Assembly: GCA_001556025.1 (NCBI GenBank)
Contig: LSIB01000147.1
Span: 1 to 50,804 of the forward strand
DNA from: Rhizobiales bacterium CCH3-A5
Lineage (GTDB): Bacteria > Pseudomonadota > Alphaproteobacteria > Rhizobiales > Beijerinckiaceae
Direction: 5' to 3'
Length of the DNA stretch: 50,804 bases
How positions within the stretch are numbered: position 1 is the first letter of the stretch; each line of letters starts with the position of its first letter. Shown piece after piece: positions 1-8,221 of the stretch. The notes beneath the pieces are model-generated. The model was not told the origin of the DNA. It was given only the letters and a program-made list of their open reading frames with translations, and ran no database searches. Both the position numbers and the translations under genes were made by a program.

Positions 1-70
1 GAGCGCAGCGAAGCAATCCAGCGTCTCGCGCTACGCCCTCCTGGATTGCTTCGCTGCGCTCGCAATGACG
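1..70. repeat. Palindromic repeat family A, copy 1 (cut by window edge)
   Basis: This is the right part of an imperfect inverted repeat. One arm has the GCAGCGAAGCAATCCAG core and the other CTGGATTGCTTCGCTGCG, ending in CTCGCAATGACG. The left end lies outside the window. Five more copies occur (1351, 5093, 25198, 43786, 46894), all between genes or operons. Translation of either strand gives spurious CEERS/RNDG-type peptides that should not be annotated. The fold is a long hairpin; whether it acts as a terminator, RNA stabiliser or mobile palindrome cannot be told here. Confidence 0.85.
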
Positions 71-113
71 ATTCCACGCGAGCAAGACTGATCGCGATCA
101 AAGGAGCCGCCTC

Positions 114-1346
114 ATGATCACCCGCCGCGACACGCTTCGCCTCGCCGCCGCCGCCGGCGCATCGGGGCTCGTCGGGCCCGCCTTCGCGCAAGCGCGACCG
201 ATCACCGCCGCCGACTGGCCGGCGATCGTCGCCAAAGCGAAAGGCCAGACCGTCTACTGGAACGCCTGGGCCGGCGACGAGCGCACCAACAGCTTCATCG
301 CCTGGGTCGGGCAGGAGGTGAGCAAGGCCTATGGCGTCACGATCAACCATGTCCGTTTGCGCGACACCGCCGAGGCCGTCACCCGCGTGGTGGCGGAAAA
401 GCAGGCCGGCCGCGAGAGCGGCGGCAGCGTCGACCTGATCTGGATCAACGGCCCGAATTTCCTGGCTATGAAGAACCAGAAGCTGCTCTACGGCCCCTAT
501 GTCGAGGCGCTGCCGAACTGGGCCTATGTCGACACCACGAAGAAGCGCTCCAACATCGTCGATTTCACCGTGCCGGTGGACGGTTTCGCCACGCCCTGGC
601 GGATGGCGCAGGTGGTGTTCCTCTATGACAGCGCCCGCACGCCGGCCGCCGGCCTGCCGCGTTCGGTGCCTGCGATGATCGGCTGGGCCAAGGCCAATCC
701 CGGCCGGCTGACCCATCCGACGATCCGCAACTTTCTCGGCTCGACCTTCCTGAAGCAGGCGCTCTACGAGCTCGCGCCCAACCCGGAAATCCTCGACGCC
801 GCCCCCGACGATGCCGGCTTTGCCGCCACCACCGCGCCGCTCTGGGCCTGGTACGACGAACTCAAGCCCAACCTCTGGCGGCAGGGCCGGGAGTTCCCCG
901 AGACCGGCCCGGCCCAGCGCCAGCTTCTGGTCGATGGCGAGATCGACTTCTACATCTCCTTCAGCCCGGCCGAGGCCGCGACCGGCATCGCCAACCGGCA
1001 ACTGCCCGAGACGGCGCGCGTCTTCGTGCTGGAGCGCGGCACCATCGGCAACACCTCCTTCGTGGCGATTCCCTTCAACGCCGGCAATGCGGAGGGGGCA
1101 ATGGTGGTCTCCAACTTCCTCTTGGAGCCGGCGACTCAAGCCCGCGCCCAGGATCCGCGCAACATGGGCAATTTCACCGTGCTCGACCTCGACAAGGTCC
1201 CCGCCGCCAGCCTAGCGCTGTTCGCCCGGCCCGATGGCGTGCCGTCGCTTCCGACAAACGCCGAGCTCGGCACGGTCCTGCCCGAGCCGCATCCCGGCTG
1301 GATGACGCGGATCACGACGGAATGGGAGCGGCGCTATGTGCGGTAA
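114..1346 (+). CDS. ynjB: ABC transporter substrate-binding protein, YnjB type
   Basis: A 410-residue periplasmic solute-binding protein. The N-terminus has a twin-arginine-like start (TRRDTLRLAA) and a hydrophobic stretch ending at AFAQ, so cleavage near residue 25 is likely. The mature part reads as an extracellular-solute-binding fold (YWNAWAGDERTN, DLIWINGPNF, PFNAGNAEGA) like E. coli YnjB. AAGGAG lies 7 nt before the ATG. It heads a run that continues, after a palindromic repeat and two glycosyltransferase-family genes, into the permease (2735) and ATPase (4408), so the three transport parts are split by an insertion of unrelated genes. The substrate of YnjBCD systems is not established; thiamine-like annotations for this family are only by similarity. 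The family call is solid and the substrate unknown. Confidence 0.85.
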   Translation: MITRRDTLRLAAAAGASGLVGPAFAQARPITAADWPAIVAKAKGQTVYWNAWAGDERTNSFIAWVGQEVSKAYGVTINHVRLRDTAEAVTRVVAEKQAGRESGGSVDLIWINGPNFLAMKNQKLLYGPYVEALPNWAYVDTTKKRSNIVDFTVPVDGFATPWRMAQVVFLYDSARTPAAGLPRSVPAMIGWAKANPGRLTHPTIRNFLGSTFLKQALYELAPNPEILDAAPDDAGFAATTAPLWAWYDELKPNLWRQGREFPETGPAQRQLLVDGEIDFYISFSPAEAATGIANRQLPETARVFVLERGTIGNTSFVAIPFNAGNAEGAMVVSNFLLEPATQARAQDPRNMGNFTVLDLDKVPAASLALFARPDGVPSLPTNAELGTVLPEPHPGWMTRITTEWERRYVR

Positions 1347-1350
1347 CCTC

Positions 1351-1437
1351 GTCATTGCGAGCACAGCGAAGCGATCCAGCCGGGCGTCGAGCGCGCGGCT
1401 CTGGATTGCTTCGTCGCTGCGCTCCTCGCAATGACGG
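1351..1437. repeat. Palindromic repeat family A, copy 2
   Basis: An inverted repeat of about 87 nt running from GTCATTGCGAGCACAGCG to the mirror arm ending CTCGCAATGACGG. It fills the whole gap between the substrate-binding protein gene and the next gene, whose ATG (1431) lies inside the right arm. This copy is more diverged than the others: the right arm carries extra bases (TCGTCGCTGCGCTCCTCGC), so the hairpin has bulges. Confidence 0.85.
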
Positions 1438-2126
1438 AAAGGCGCGTCGAACTCGGTGTGATCGTCCCGACGCTCAATGCCGCCACGTCCTTGTCCAACA
1501 GTCTCACTCAGTTCGAGGCCGCCCGCGCGTCCGGACTCGTTACCGAGATCGTCGTCAGCGACGGCGGCTCGCGCGATGAGAGCGTCACGATGGCGCAAAC
1601 AGCTGGCGCGATCATCGTGACCGGTCCACCCGGCCGCGGCGGGCAACTCGCCCTCGGTGCGCAGGCCGCCCAAGGCGATTGGCTGCTCTTCCTCCATGCC
1701 GACACCCGCCTCGATCCCGGCTGGGAAGCCGCCGTGACCGCCTTCATCGCCGAGAAAGGCGAGGGCCACGCCGCCGCCTTCGCCTTCGCGCTCGACGACG
1801 AAGCTCCGGCCGCCCGCCGCCTCGAACGCATGGTCGCCTGGCGTTGCCGCTGGCTCGCACTGCCCTATGGCGACCAGGGCCTGCTGATCTCCCGAAAGCT
1901 CTACGACGAACTCGGCGGCTTTCGGCCGATGCCGATGATGGAGGACGTCGATCTCGTCCGTCGCATCGGCCGCAAACGTCTGACGATGCTGGACCGCCGC
2001 GCCGTCACCAGCGCCGCGCGCTATCGCCGCGACGGCTATCTCCGGCGAACGGCGCGTAACCTGACCTGCCTCTCGCTTTATGTCTTGGGCGTGCCGCCAC
2101 GCCTGATCGCAAGGCTGTATGGCTGA
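1431..2126 (+). CDS. Glycosyltransferase, TIGR04283 (arsenosugar-biosynthesis-like) family
   Basis: A 231-residue GT-A fold glycosyltransferase of family 2 type. The opening strand VIVPTLNA (about residues 10-17), the DGGSRD nucleotide-binding motif (44-49), the metal-binding HADT in LLFLHADTRLD (86-95) and the acceptor-side MMEDVDLVRRIG are all present, and the length is normal for TIGR04283. No membrane segment is obvious. The ATG is part of the repeat that precedes the gene and no Shine-Dalgarno sequence precedes it; the next in-frame start (GTG 1458) would cut into the first strand of the fold, so 1431 is preferred. It is followed after 3 nt by a TIGR04282/DUF2064 gene, its usual partner. 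The arsenosugar link is a family label: no arsM or arsS is visible nearby, and the real acceptor is unknown. Confidence 0.82.
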   Translation: MTERRVELGVIVPTLNAATSLSNSLTQFEAARASGLVTEIVVSDGGSRDESVTMAQTAGAIIVTGPPGRGGQLALGAQAAQGDWLLFLHADTRLDPGWEAAVTAFIAEKGEGHAAAFAFALDDEAPAARRLERMVAWRCRWLALPYGDQGLLISRKLYDELGGFRPMPMMEDVDLVRRIGRKRLTMLDRRAVTSAARYRRDGYLRRTARNLTCLSLYVLGVPPRLIARLYG

Positions 2127-2129
2127 TCG

Positions 2130-2735
2130 ATGCGGCAAACGCTGATCATCATGGTCAAGGCGCCCATCATGGGGCGCGCTAAGACGCGGCTCGCCCGACA
2201 AATCGGCGGCGTCGAGGCGCTTCGCTTCTACCGCTCGGCGACAGCGAGCCTGCTGCGTCGGGTGGCGCGCGATCCGCGTTGGACGACGGTATTGGCGGTC
2301 GATCCGCCCCGCGCCTGCCGGTCCAGCGATTGGCCGGCCCGTCTCGAACGCCGCCCGCAATGTCGCGGCGATCTCGGTCGCCGCATGCTGGACCAGTTCG
2401 GCAAAGCTCCCCATGGTCCCGCCGTGATCATCGGGTCCGACATCCCAGGCGTCGCGGCGCGCCATATCGCGGCGGCCTTCGAGCACTTGCGCCGGCATGA
2501 CGCCGTCTTCGGCCCTGCCGAGGATGGAGGATACTGGCTCGTGGGCCTTCGCGCCGGCCATCGGCCCACCAAGGCTCTCGCTGGCGTGCGCTGGTCGAGC
2601 GAGCATGCGCTGGCCGACAGCCGCGCCAGCCTCCGTGGCAGCCGCATCGCACTGGTGGAGACGCTGTTCGACGTCGATGACGCGGCCGACTGGCGGCGCT
2701 GGAAGGCGCTGCCCGTGCCGGTCGGAGCGCGCTGA
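2130..2735 (+). CDS. TIGR04282/DUF2064 nucleotidyltransferase-like glycosyltransferase
   Basis: A 201-residue protein of the DUF2064 family, a Rossmann-like GT-A relative. Diagnostic motifs are VKAPIMGRAKTRLA near the N-terminus (about 9-22), RGDLGRRM (79-86), IGSDIPG (101-107) and GPAEDGGYWLVGL (128-140). It starts 3 nt after the TIGR04283 gene and its stop overlaps the permease ATG (TGATG at 2735), so it is probably translated with both neighbours. In other genomes the TIGR04283/TIGR04282 pair is a recurring two-gene unit, taken to transfer a sugar or nucleotide group to a small acceptor. Substrate assignment is not possible from the sequence. Confidence 0.82.
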   Translation: MRQTLIIMVKAPIMGRAKTRLARQIGGVEALRFYRSATASLLRRVARDPRWTTVLAVDPPRACRSSDWPARLERRPQCRGDLGRRMLDQFGKAPHGPAVIIGSDIPGVAARHIAAAFEHLRRHDAVFGPAEDGGYWLVGLRAGHRPTKALAGVRWSSEHALADSRASLRGSRIALVETLFDVDDAADWRRWKALPVPVGAR

Positions 2736-4411
2736 TGCTGGCGCTGATCCCGCCCGCGACGCTGTTCCTGTTCCTCGCGCCCGTGCTGGTCGGGCTCGCC
2801 GGCACGCTCCTGCCCGCCTTCGGCTATCTGCCGGCGATCGGCGCGACCGGCTTTTCGCTCGCGCCATGGCGCAGCCTGTTCGACTGGCCCGGCTTTGACT
2901 CGGCGCTGCGGCTGACCGTGAGCGTCGGCGCGCTCGCGAGCCTGCTCTCGCTGGCCGGCGCGGTCGCGCTCGTCGCGACACTGTCGGGCACGCGCTGGTT
3001 CGCCCGCTTTCAGGCCGCGCTGACGCCGCTTCTGGCCTCGCCTCATGCGGCCATCGCGCTGGGGCTGGCCTTCCTGCTTGCGCCCTCGGGCTGGATCGTC
3101 CGGCTGATCTCGCCGGAGCTCACCGGCTGGACGCGGCCGCCGGGCGATCTCGTCACCATCCGCGACCCTCATGGATTCGCCCTCGTCGCAGGCCTACTGA
3201 CCAAGGAAATCCCCTATCTCGCTCTCGCGCTCGCTGCTGCGCTCGGCCAGGTTCCGGCGCAGCGCCTCGTCGCCTGCGCCCGCGCCATGGGCTACTCCCG
3301 CAACACCGCGTGGCTCAAGCTCGTCCTGCCACGGCTCTGGCCGCAGATCAGGCTGCCCTTCTACGCCGTCGTCGCCTATTCGCTGTCGGTGGTCGATCAG
3401 TCGCTGGTGCTTGGGCCGGGCAACCCGCCGCCGCTTGCGGTGCTGGCTGCGCGCTGGTTCTCGGACTACGACCTCGCGCAGTATCTGCCCGCCGCCGCCG
3501 CCGGCATGCTCCAGCTCGGGCTGGTCGTGACCGGCCTGCTGCTCTGCCGTTGCGTCGAGTTCGCGCTGGCCAAAACCGGCCGGTTCTGGCTCGAACGCGG
3601 CCGGCGCTCTGGCGTGGGCGACTGGCTGCTGCCGCTCGCAGCCGCGCCGACGGCCGCCGTGCTGGCGGCTGGCCTGCTGGCGCTGCTGGCGCTGGCGCTC
3701 TGGTCCTTCGCCGCGAGCTGGCCCTTCTCGGCCGCGCTGCCGCGAAGCTGGACCCTCGCCGCATGGATGGGCGCATGGGAACGACTGCAATCCAGCCTCG
3801 AGGCCACCTGCCTGATCGCCTGCGCCGCGACGCTGATCGCGCTGATCCTGTGCCTCGGCTGCCTCGAACAGGAATCGCGCCGCGCCCGGAAGCCGGGAAA
3901 CGGCGTGCTCTGGCTGCTCTACCTGCCGCTGCTCGTGCCGCAGATCGCCTTCCTGTTCGGCCTGCAGGTCGCGCTGGTGCGCCTGCGGCTCGACGGGACG
4001 CTCGTCGCCGTGATCTGGGCTCATCTCGTCTTCGTGCTGCCTTATGTTTTCCTGAGCCTCGCAGACCCCTGGCGCGCGCTCGATCCGCGCTATGCCAGAA
4101 GCGCCGCCAGCCTCGGCGCGTCTCCAAACCGCATCCTGCTGACGGTCAAGCTGCCGATCCTGCTGCGGCCGATCCTGGTCGCCGGCGCGGTCGGAATTGC
4201 CGTCAGCATCGGGCAGTATCTCGCTACCGTTTTCGCGGGCGCGGGCCGGATCGCGACCATCACCACCGAAGCGCTGACACTGGCGAGCGGGGCCGACCGC
4301 GCGACCATCGGCGTGCTCGGCTTCGCGCAATCGGTCGTGCCTCTGCTCTGCTACGGCCTCGCATTGACGCTGCCACGCCTGATCTTCGCAAACCGCCGGG
4401 GTCTGGCATGA
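2735..4411 (+). CDS. ynjC: ABC transporter permease, two fused halves (YnjC type)
   Basis: A 558-residue inner-membrane protein made of two tandem binding-protein-dependent permease halves, as in YnjC and ferric-iron/thiamine type permeases. Each half has several hydrophobic segments and one cytoplasmic coupling loop. The first loop is around residues 181-203 (ARAMGYSRNTAWLKLVLPR) and the second, about residues 455-485, contains SLGASPNRILLTVKLPI. The start overlaps the previous stop (TGATG) and the stop overlaps the start of the ATPase (ATGA at 4408), so it is translationally coupled on both sides. It should form the membrane channel for the binding protein at 114 and the ATPase at 4408. Substrate unknown. 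Confidence 0.85.
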   Translation: MLALIPPATLFLFLAPVLVGLAGTLLPAFGYLPAIGATGFSLAPWRSLFDWPGFDSALRLTVSVGALASLLSLAGAVALVATLSGTRWFARFQAALTPLLASPHAAIALGLAFLLAPSGWIVRLISPELTGWTRPPGDLVTIRDPHGFALVAGLLTKEIPYLALALAAALGQVPAQRLVACARAMGYSRNTAWLKLVLPRLWPQIRLPFYAVVAYSLSVVDQSLVLGPGNPPPLAVLAARWFSDYDLAQYLPAAAAGMLQLGLVVTGLLLCRCVEFALAKTGRFWLERGRRSGVGDWLLPLAAAPTAAVLAAGLLALLALALWSFAASWPFSAALPRSWTLAAWMGAWERLQSSLEATCLIACAATLIALILCLGCLEQESRRARKPGNGVLWLLYLPLLVPQIAFLFGLQVALVRLRLDGTLVAVIWAHLVFVLPYVFLSLADPWRALDPRYARSAASLGASPNRILLTVKLPILLRPILVAGAVGIAVSIGQYLATVFAGAGRIATITTEALTLASGADRATIGVLGFAQSVVPLLCYGLALTLPRLIFANRRGLA

Positions 4412-5064
4412 CGAACGACCGCACCCGTGGCGCGCTCGCCTTGCACGGCGTCACGATCAGGCTCGGCGGCGCGGCCCTTATCGACCGGCTCGATCTCGTG
4501 ATCCCGCCGGGCGACGTCGCGACCGTGATGGGGCCGAGCGGCTCAGGCAAATCCAGCCTGCTCGCCTATGTGGCGGGCTTCCTCGATACGCGGGCGTTCA
4601 AGGCGCAAGGCGCAATCCTCATCGACGGCGTCGACGTCACGCACGAAAAGCCGGAGCGGCGGCGCATCGGCTTGCTCTTCCAGGACGATCTGCTGTTTCC
4701 GCATCTGTCCGTCGCCGGCAATCTGCTGTTCGGCGTTCCGGCGGACATTGCAAACCGGGCCGAGCGGCAGGCTCTGGCCGAGGCCGCTTTGGCGGATGCC
4801 GGGCTTGCCGGTTTCGGCGCGCGCGATCCCGCGACGCTGTCGGGCGGCCAGCGCGCCCGCGTCGCACTGATGCGGGTGCTGCTGTCGCGGCCGCGCGCGC
4901 TCCTGCTCGACGAGCCGTTCTCGAAGCTCGACGCCGAACTGCGCGGCTCGTTCCGCGCCATGGTCTTCGAACAGGCGCGGCTGCGCGGCCTTCCGGTACT
5001 GATGGTGACGCATGATCCCGACGATGCGAAAGCTGCCGGCGGCGTGGTCGTGCGATTGGCCTGA
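4408..5064 (+). CDS. ynjD: ABC transporter ATP-binding protein (YnjD type)
   Basis: A 218-residue ABC ATPase with Walker A GPSGSGKSS (42-50), Q-loop LLFQDDLLFPHLS (about 89-101), signature LSGGQ (144-148), Walker B ALLLDEP (164-170) and the switch His in VTHDPDDA (His202). The longer reading frame through this region is rejected because its first part overlaps ynjC. The ATG at 4408 sits in an ATGA overlap with the permease stop. It is at the short end for an ABC ATPase and has no C-terminal regulatory domain. It energises the YnjBC importer. Confidence 0.88.
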   Translation: MTNDRTRGALALHGVTIRLGGAALIDRLDLVIPPGDVATVMGPSGSGKSSLLAYVAGFLDTRAFKAQGAILIDGVDVTHEKPERRRIGLLFQDDLLFPHLSVAGNLLFGVPADIANRAERQALAEAALADAGLAGFGARDPATLSGGQRARVALMRVLLSRPRALLLDEPFSKLDAELRGSFRAMVFEQARLRGLPVLMVTHDPDDAKAAGGVVVRLA

Positions 5065-5092
5065 CATCACCAGCCTTCGATCGTCACCTCGC

Positions 5093-5168
5093 CGTCATTG
5101 CGAGCGCAGCGAAGCAATCTAGCATCTCGCGCCGCCCTCTGAATTGCTTCGCTGCGCTCGCAATGACG
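5093..5168. repeat. Palindromic repeat family A, copy 3
   Basis: A clean inverted repeat with arms CGTCATTGCGAGCGCAGCG and its mirror ending GCTCGCAATGACG, separated by a short variable centre. It lies just downstream of ynjD and about 130 nt upstream of the amidohydrolase gene, between two transcription units in the same direction. The remaining 130 nt up to 5300 hold no recognisable promoter or operator. Confidence 0.88.
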
Positions 5169-5300
5169 GGGAGCGCTGCATCTGTCGGGCTTGCCGACCG
5201 TTGCTGTGATGCATGCAGCCGTCGCGCCGGCGGCGGCTGACAGGGACCGGCTGCGCGGGATAGCCTGCGGGCTCGATCCAGCGACGAGGACTAGCCCCGC

Positions 5301-6344
5301 ATGCGCGCCTTCTACCATCCCGAGCAAGCCCTGCACGATCCGCAGCAATATATGCGCTTCGGCCGGATCGTCGCGCCCAAGGATTTGCCCGAGCGCACGG
5401 CGCAGCTTCTCTCGGCTCTTGAGCGGCACGGCATCGCGCCCGAACGGCCCGCCTCCCATGGCAAGGAGCCGATCCTCGCGATCCACAGCGAGGGTTTCGT
5501 CACCTTCCTGGAGACGATCTGGTCGCGTTGGCTCGAACTGCCCGAGCGTGGGCCGGAAGCCTGGCCCAACACCTTCCCCTACTGGTCGGGCCGCACCGAC
5601 GAGGCAATGCGCCCACACTGCCGCCCGACCGGGATCATGGGCCAGCTCGGCTGGTATCTCGGCGATCTCTCGGTGCCGGTCGGCGAGCATTGCTGGCTCT
5701 CGACCTTGCGCTCGGCCGAGACGGCGGTGTCGGGGGCAGATGCCGTGCTGTCCGGCGAGCGCGCGGTCTACGCGCTTTGCCGCCCGTCCGGCCATCATGC
5801 GCGGGCCGACCGCGCCACGGGCTTCTGCTACATCAACAATACGGCGGTCGCGGCCCAGCGCCTGCGGCAAAAATTCGGCAAGGTCGCGATCCTCGACGTC
5901 GACGCCCATCACGGCGACGGCACGCAGCAGATTTTTTACCGCCGCGACGACGTGCTGACGATCTCGGTCCATGCCGATCCGTCTAACTATTACCCCTTCT
6001 TCACTGGCTACGCGGACGAACGCGGCAACGGCCCGGGCGAAGGCTTCAACCTCAATCTGCCGCTCGCCCATGGCGCAAGCGGGGCGGCGATGGCGGCGGC
6101 GGTCGATGAGGCGGGGAGGGCGATCAGGGACTTCGGAGCGGAAGCCTTGGTGGTCGCGCTCGGCTACGACGCGCACAAGGACGATCCGATCGGCGTGCTC
6201 AAGCTGGAGAGCGCCGATTTCGGGACCATAGGCGCGCAGGTGAAGGCGATGGGGCTGCCGACGCTCGTGGTGCAGGAGGGCGGCTACGCGATCGAGGCGA
6301 TCGGCGGGTGCCTCGATGCGTTTCTGGGTGGGTTCAAAGCCTAA
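5301..6344 (+). CDS. Acetylpolyamine amidohydrolase, histone-deacetylase family
   Basis: A 347-residue class II HDAC-like hydrolase, predicted to remove acetyl groups from acetylated polyamines. The active site is complete: RPSGHHA (His165-His166), LDVDAHHGDGT giving the zinc ligands Asp201 and His203, GYDAHKDDP giving the third ligand Asp290, and the catalytic Tyr in QEGGY (Tyr329). The N-terminal part (YHPEQALHDP) and the length match acetylpolyamine amidohydrolases better than true histone deacetylases. No signal peptide is present, so it is cytoplasmic. GAGGA lies about 11 nt before the ATG. It stands alone, between repeat elements, and converges with the ThDP enzyme gene. Activity on other acetylated amines cannot be excluded. 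Confidence 0.85.
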   Translation: MRAFYHPEQALHDPQQYMRFGRIVAPKDLPERTAQLLSALERHGIAPERPASHGKEPILAIHSEGFVTFLETIWSRWLELPERGPEAWPNTFPYWSGRTDEAMRPHCRPTGIMGQLGWYLGDLSVPVGEHCWLSTLRSAETAVSGADAVLSGERAVYALCRPSGHHARADRATGFCYINNTAVAAQRLRQKFGKVAILDVDAHHGDGTQQIFYRRDDVLTISVHADPSNYYPFFTGYADERGNGPGEGFNLNLPLAHGASGAAMAAAVDEAGRAIRDFGAEALVVALGYDAHKDDPIGVLKLESADFGTIGAQVKAMGLPTLVVQEGGYAIEAIGGCLDAFLGGFKA

Positions 6345-6363
6345 CCTTGCCGGATAAAGCACG

Positions 6364-6520
6364 AGGAACCCCTCTCCTGAAAGGAGAGGGGCAGGGGTGA
6401 GGTGAAGGCCCTTGAACCAGTGAGGCGACTCGCGGCCGCCGCAGCGGTTAGGCGTCGCCTCATGCGGAGAACGGCCGACCCCTCACCCTGCCCTCTCCCT
6501 CCGGGAGAGGGTTCCCCGCG
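6364..6520. repeat. Composite palindromic repeat family B, copy 1
   Basis: A 157-nt element whose two ends are inverted copies of each other (left GGAACCCCTCTCC, right GGGAGAGGGTTCCCCGCG), with each end itself a hairpin (CTCTCC-TGAA-GGAGAG and CTCTCCCTCCGGGAGAG). The middle is unrelated. It lies between the converging genes ending at 6344 and 6541, so it can act as a bidirectional 3-prime barrier. The second copy is at 9339-9494. Translations give spurious PSPSPGGRG-like peptides. Confidence 0.85.
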
Positions 6521-6540
6521 TCTCGACGGAGAGGAATGCG

Positions 6541-8097
6541 CTAAATCACCGCCTCGATCAAAAACGGCCCCTTCCGCGAGAGCGCAGCCTTGAACAGCGT
6601 CGTAAACTCCTCCGCCGTCGTCGCGCGCGCGGCCTCGACGCCCATGCCCCTGGCCATCATCACCCAGTCGAGCGCCGGCTCGTCGAGGTTCAGCATCAGC
6701 TTGGCGTTGCGGCCGAAATCGTTGACGCCGACGGCGCGCATCTCGCCATGCAGGATCTGGTAGGTCCGGTTGGCGAAGACCACCGTGACGATGTCCAGGT
6801 TCTCGCGCGCCTGCGTCCACAGCCCCTGCACCGTGTACATGCCCGAGCCGTCCGCCTGCATCCCGATGACTTTTCGGTCCGGGCACGCCACCGCCGCCCC
6901 GGTGGCGAGCGGGATGCCCTCGCCGATCGCTCCGCCGGTGAGCTGGATGTAGTCGTGCTGCGGCGCGCGGTGGCATTGCTGGTAGAAGACGCGGCCGGAC
7001 GACACCGACTCGTCGCAGACGATGCTGTTTTCCGGCAAAAGCGTCGCCACGATGGTGCAGACCTTGTCGGCGTCGAGCGCGCCCGTCGGTAGGCCTTCGC
7101 CCGGCTCGGCCGGCGCAGCGATGAAGGCCGGCTGCGCTCTCGTCGCACCAAGTTCGTCGGCGAGCGCGTCGATCGCGCCCGGCAGATCGTCGCCCGGCGA
7201 GGCGAGCGTCGTGACGATGCAACCATCATGGATCAGCCGGCCGGGCTTGCCGGGATAAGCGAAGAAGCCGACCGGGACCTGCGCGCCGATCAGCACCAGA
7301 AGGTCGATGTCCTTGAGCTGGCCCAGTGCGATGTCGATCGGGTAGGGCACCTTCGGCAGCGCGACGCGGCCCGCCCCGCGCTCGATGCGCCCGTTCGACA
7401 TCTGGCCGATCATGCGGCAGCCGGTCGTGGCGCAGATGCGAGCCGCCATCGCCATCGGCCCCTCGCGAAGGGATGAGCCGGTCATCATCAGCGCGGCGCG
7501 CGCGCCATGCTTGCGCAGGGCCGCCGCGACCTCGCGCACGGTTTCAGCACTGACAACCTTTGCTGTCGGTACGGCGGTCGGCTTGACCTGCGCCGGCTCG
7601 ATCGGGCCCCAGGCGCAATCGGCCGGCAGGATCACGGTGGTGACGCCCGGCAGCGACATCGCCGCCGCATAGGCCTCGCCGATCGCGGGGCCGACGTCCT
7701 CCGGCGTCGCGATGCGACGGACGTAGTGCGACATCGGCGCGGCCAGGCTCTCGATATCGCTGGTCAGCGGCGCGTCATGGACGAGATGGTAGGTCGCGTG
7801 GTCGCCGACGACGTTGATCATCGGCGTGCGGGCGCGCCTTGCATTGTGCATGTTGGCAAGCGCGTTCGCCATGCCGGGCCCGCAATGCAAGAGCGTCGCC
7901 GCCGGCTTGTCGGCCATGCGGGCATAGCCGTCAGCCGCGCCCGTCACCACGCCCTCGAAGAGACCGAGCACGCAGCGCATCTGCGGCTTGCGGTCGAGCG
8001 CCGCGACGAAATGCATTTCTGAAGTGCCGGGATTGGCGAAGCAGACATCGACCTCGTTGACGAGAAGCGTGTCGCACAGGCGGTCGGCGCCATTCAT
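6541..8097 (-). CDS. Thiamine-diphosphate-dependent enzyme (acetolactate synthase large-subunit-like)
   Basis: A 518-residue ThDP enzyme of the acetolactate synthase/benzoylformate decarboxylase superfamily. The catalytic Glu of the N-terminal PYR domain is in LGLFEGVVTGAADGYAR (Glu48). The C-terminal PP domain has the metal-binding motif ADGSGMYT (415-422), ending about 25 residues later at FANRTYQ (441-447). The frame is open further upstream, but the ATG at 8097, with AAGGA 8 nt before it, places the protein start where the family normally begins. No regulatory subunit gene is adjacent and an ilv-type context is missing, so a role in branched-chain amino acid synthesis is unlikely; a 2-oxo acid decarboxylase or carboligase is as likely. 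It is divergent from a NitT/TauT-type importer, and the gap contains a hut-operator-like palindrome. Confidence 0.82.
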   Translation of the reverse strand: MNGADRLCDTLLVNEVDVCFANPGTSEMHFVAALDRKPQMRCVLGLFEGVVTGAADGYARMADKPAATLLHCGPGMANALANMHNARRARTPMINVVGDHATYHLVHDAPLTSDIESLAAPMSHYVRRIATPEDVGPAIGEAYAAAMSLPGVTTVILPADCAWGPIEPAQVKPTAVPTAKVVSAETVREVAAALRKHGARAALMMTGSSLREGPMAMAARICATTGCRMIGQMSNGRIERGAGRVALPKVPYPIDIALGQLKDIDLLVLIGAQVPVGFFAYPGKPGRLIHDGCIVTTLASPGDDLPGAIDALADELGATRAQPAFIAAPAEPGEGLPTGALDADKVCTIVATLLPENSIVCDESVSSGRVFYQQCHRAPQHDYIQLTGGAIGEGIPLATGAAVACPDRKVIGMQADGSGMYTVQGLWTQARENLDIVTVVFANRTYQILHGEMRAVGVNDFGRNAKLMLNLDEPALDWVMMARGMGVEAARATTAEEFTTLFKAALSRKGPFLIEAVI

Positions 8098-8221
8098 TCG
8101 TGAAGTCCTTGGGCTGGTCGGATGAGGCGCGGTGCGCTGGCGGGTGGCAGGGGACGAACTATTTCCCGGCGTGTCAAACAAGAGAAATTCATCGCCTGCC
8201 CGCAGGACGCTGATCGACCGC

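Noticed and set aside
1212..2981. Long minus-strand frame (589 codons) across the glycosyltransferase genes
   Set aside because: It is antisense to three well-supported genes and contains the CEERSDEAIQ peptide of the palindromic repeat; its composition (Arg/Ala-rich) is a high-GC shadow.
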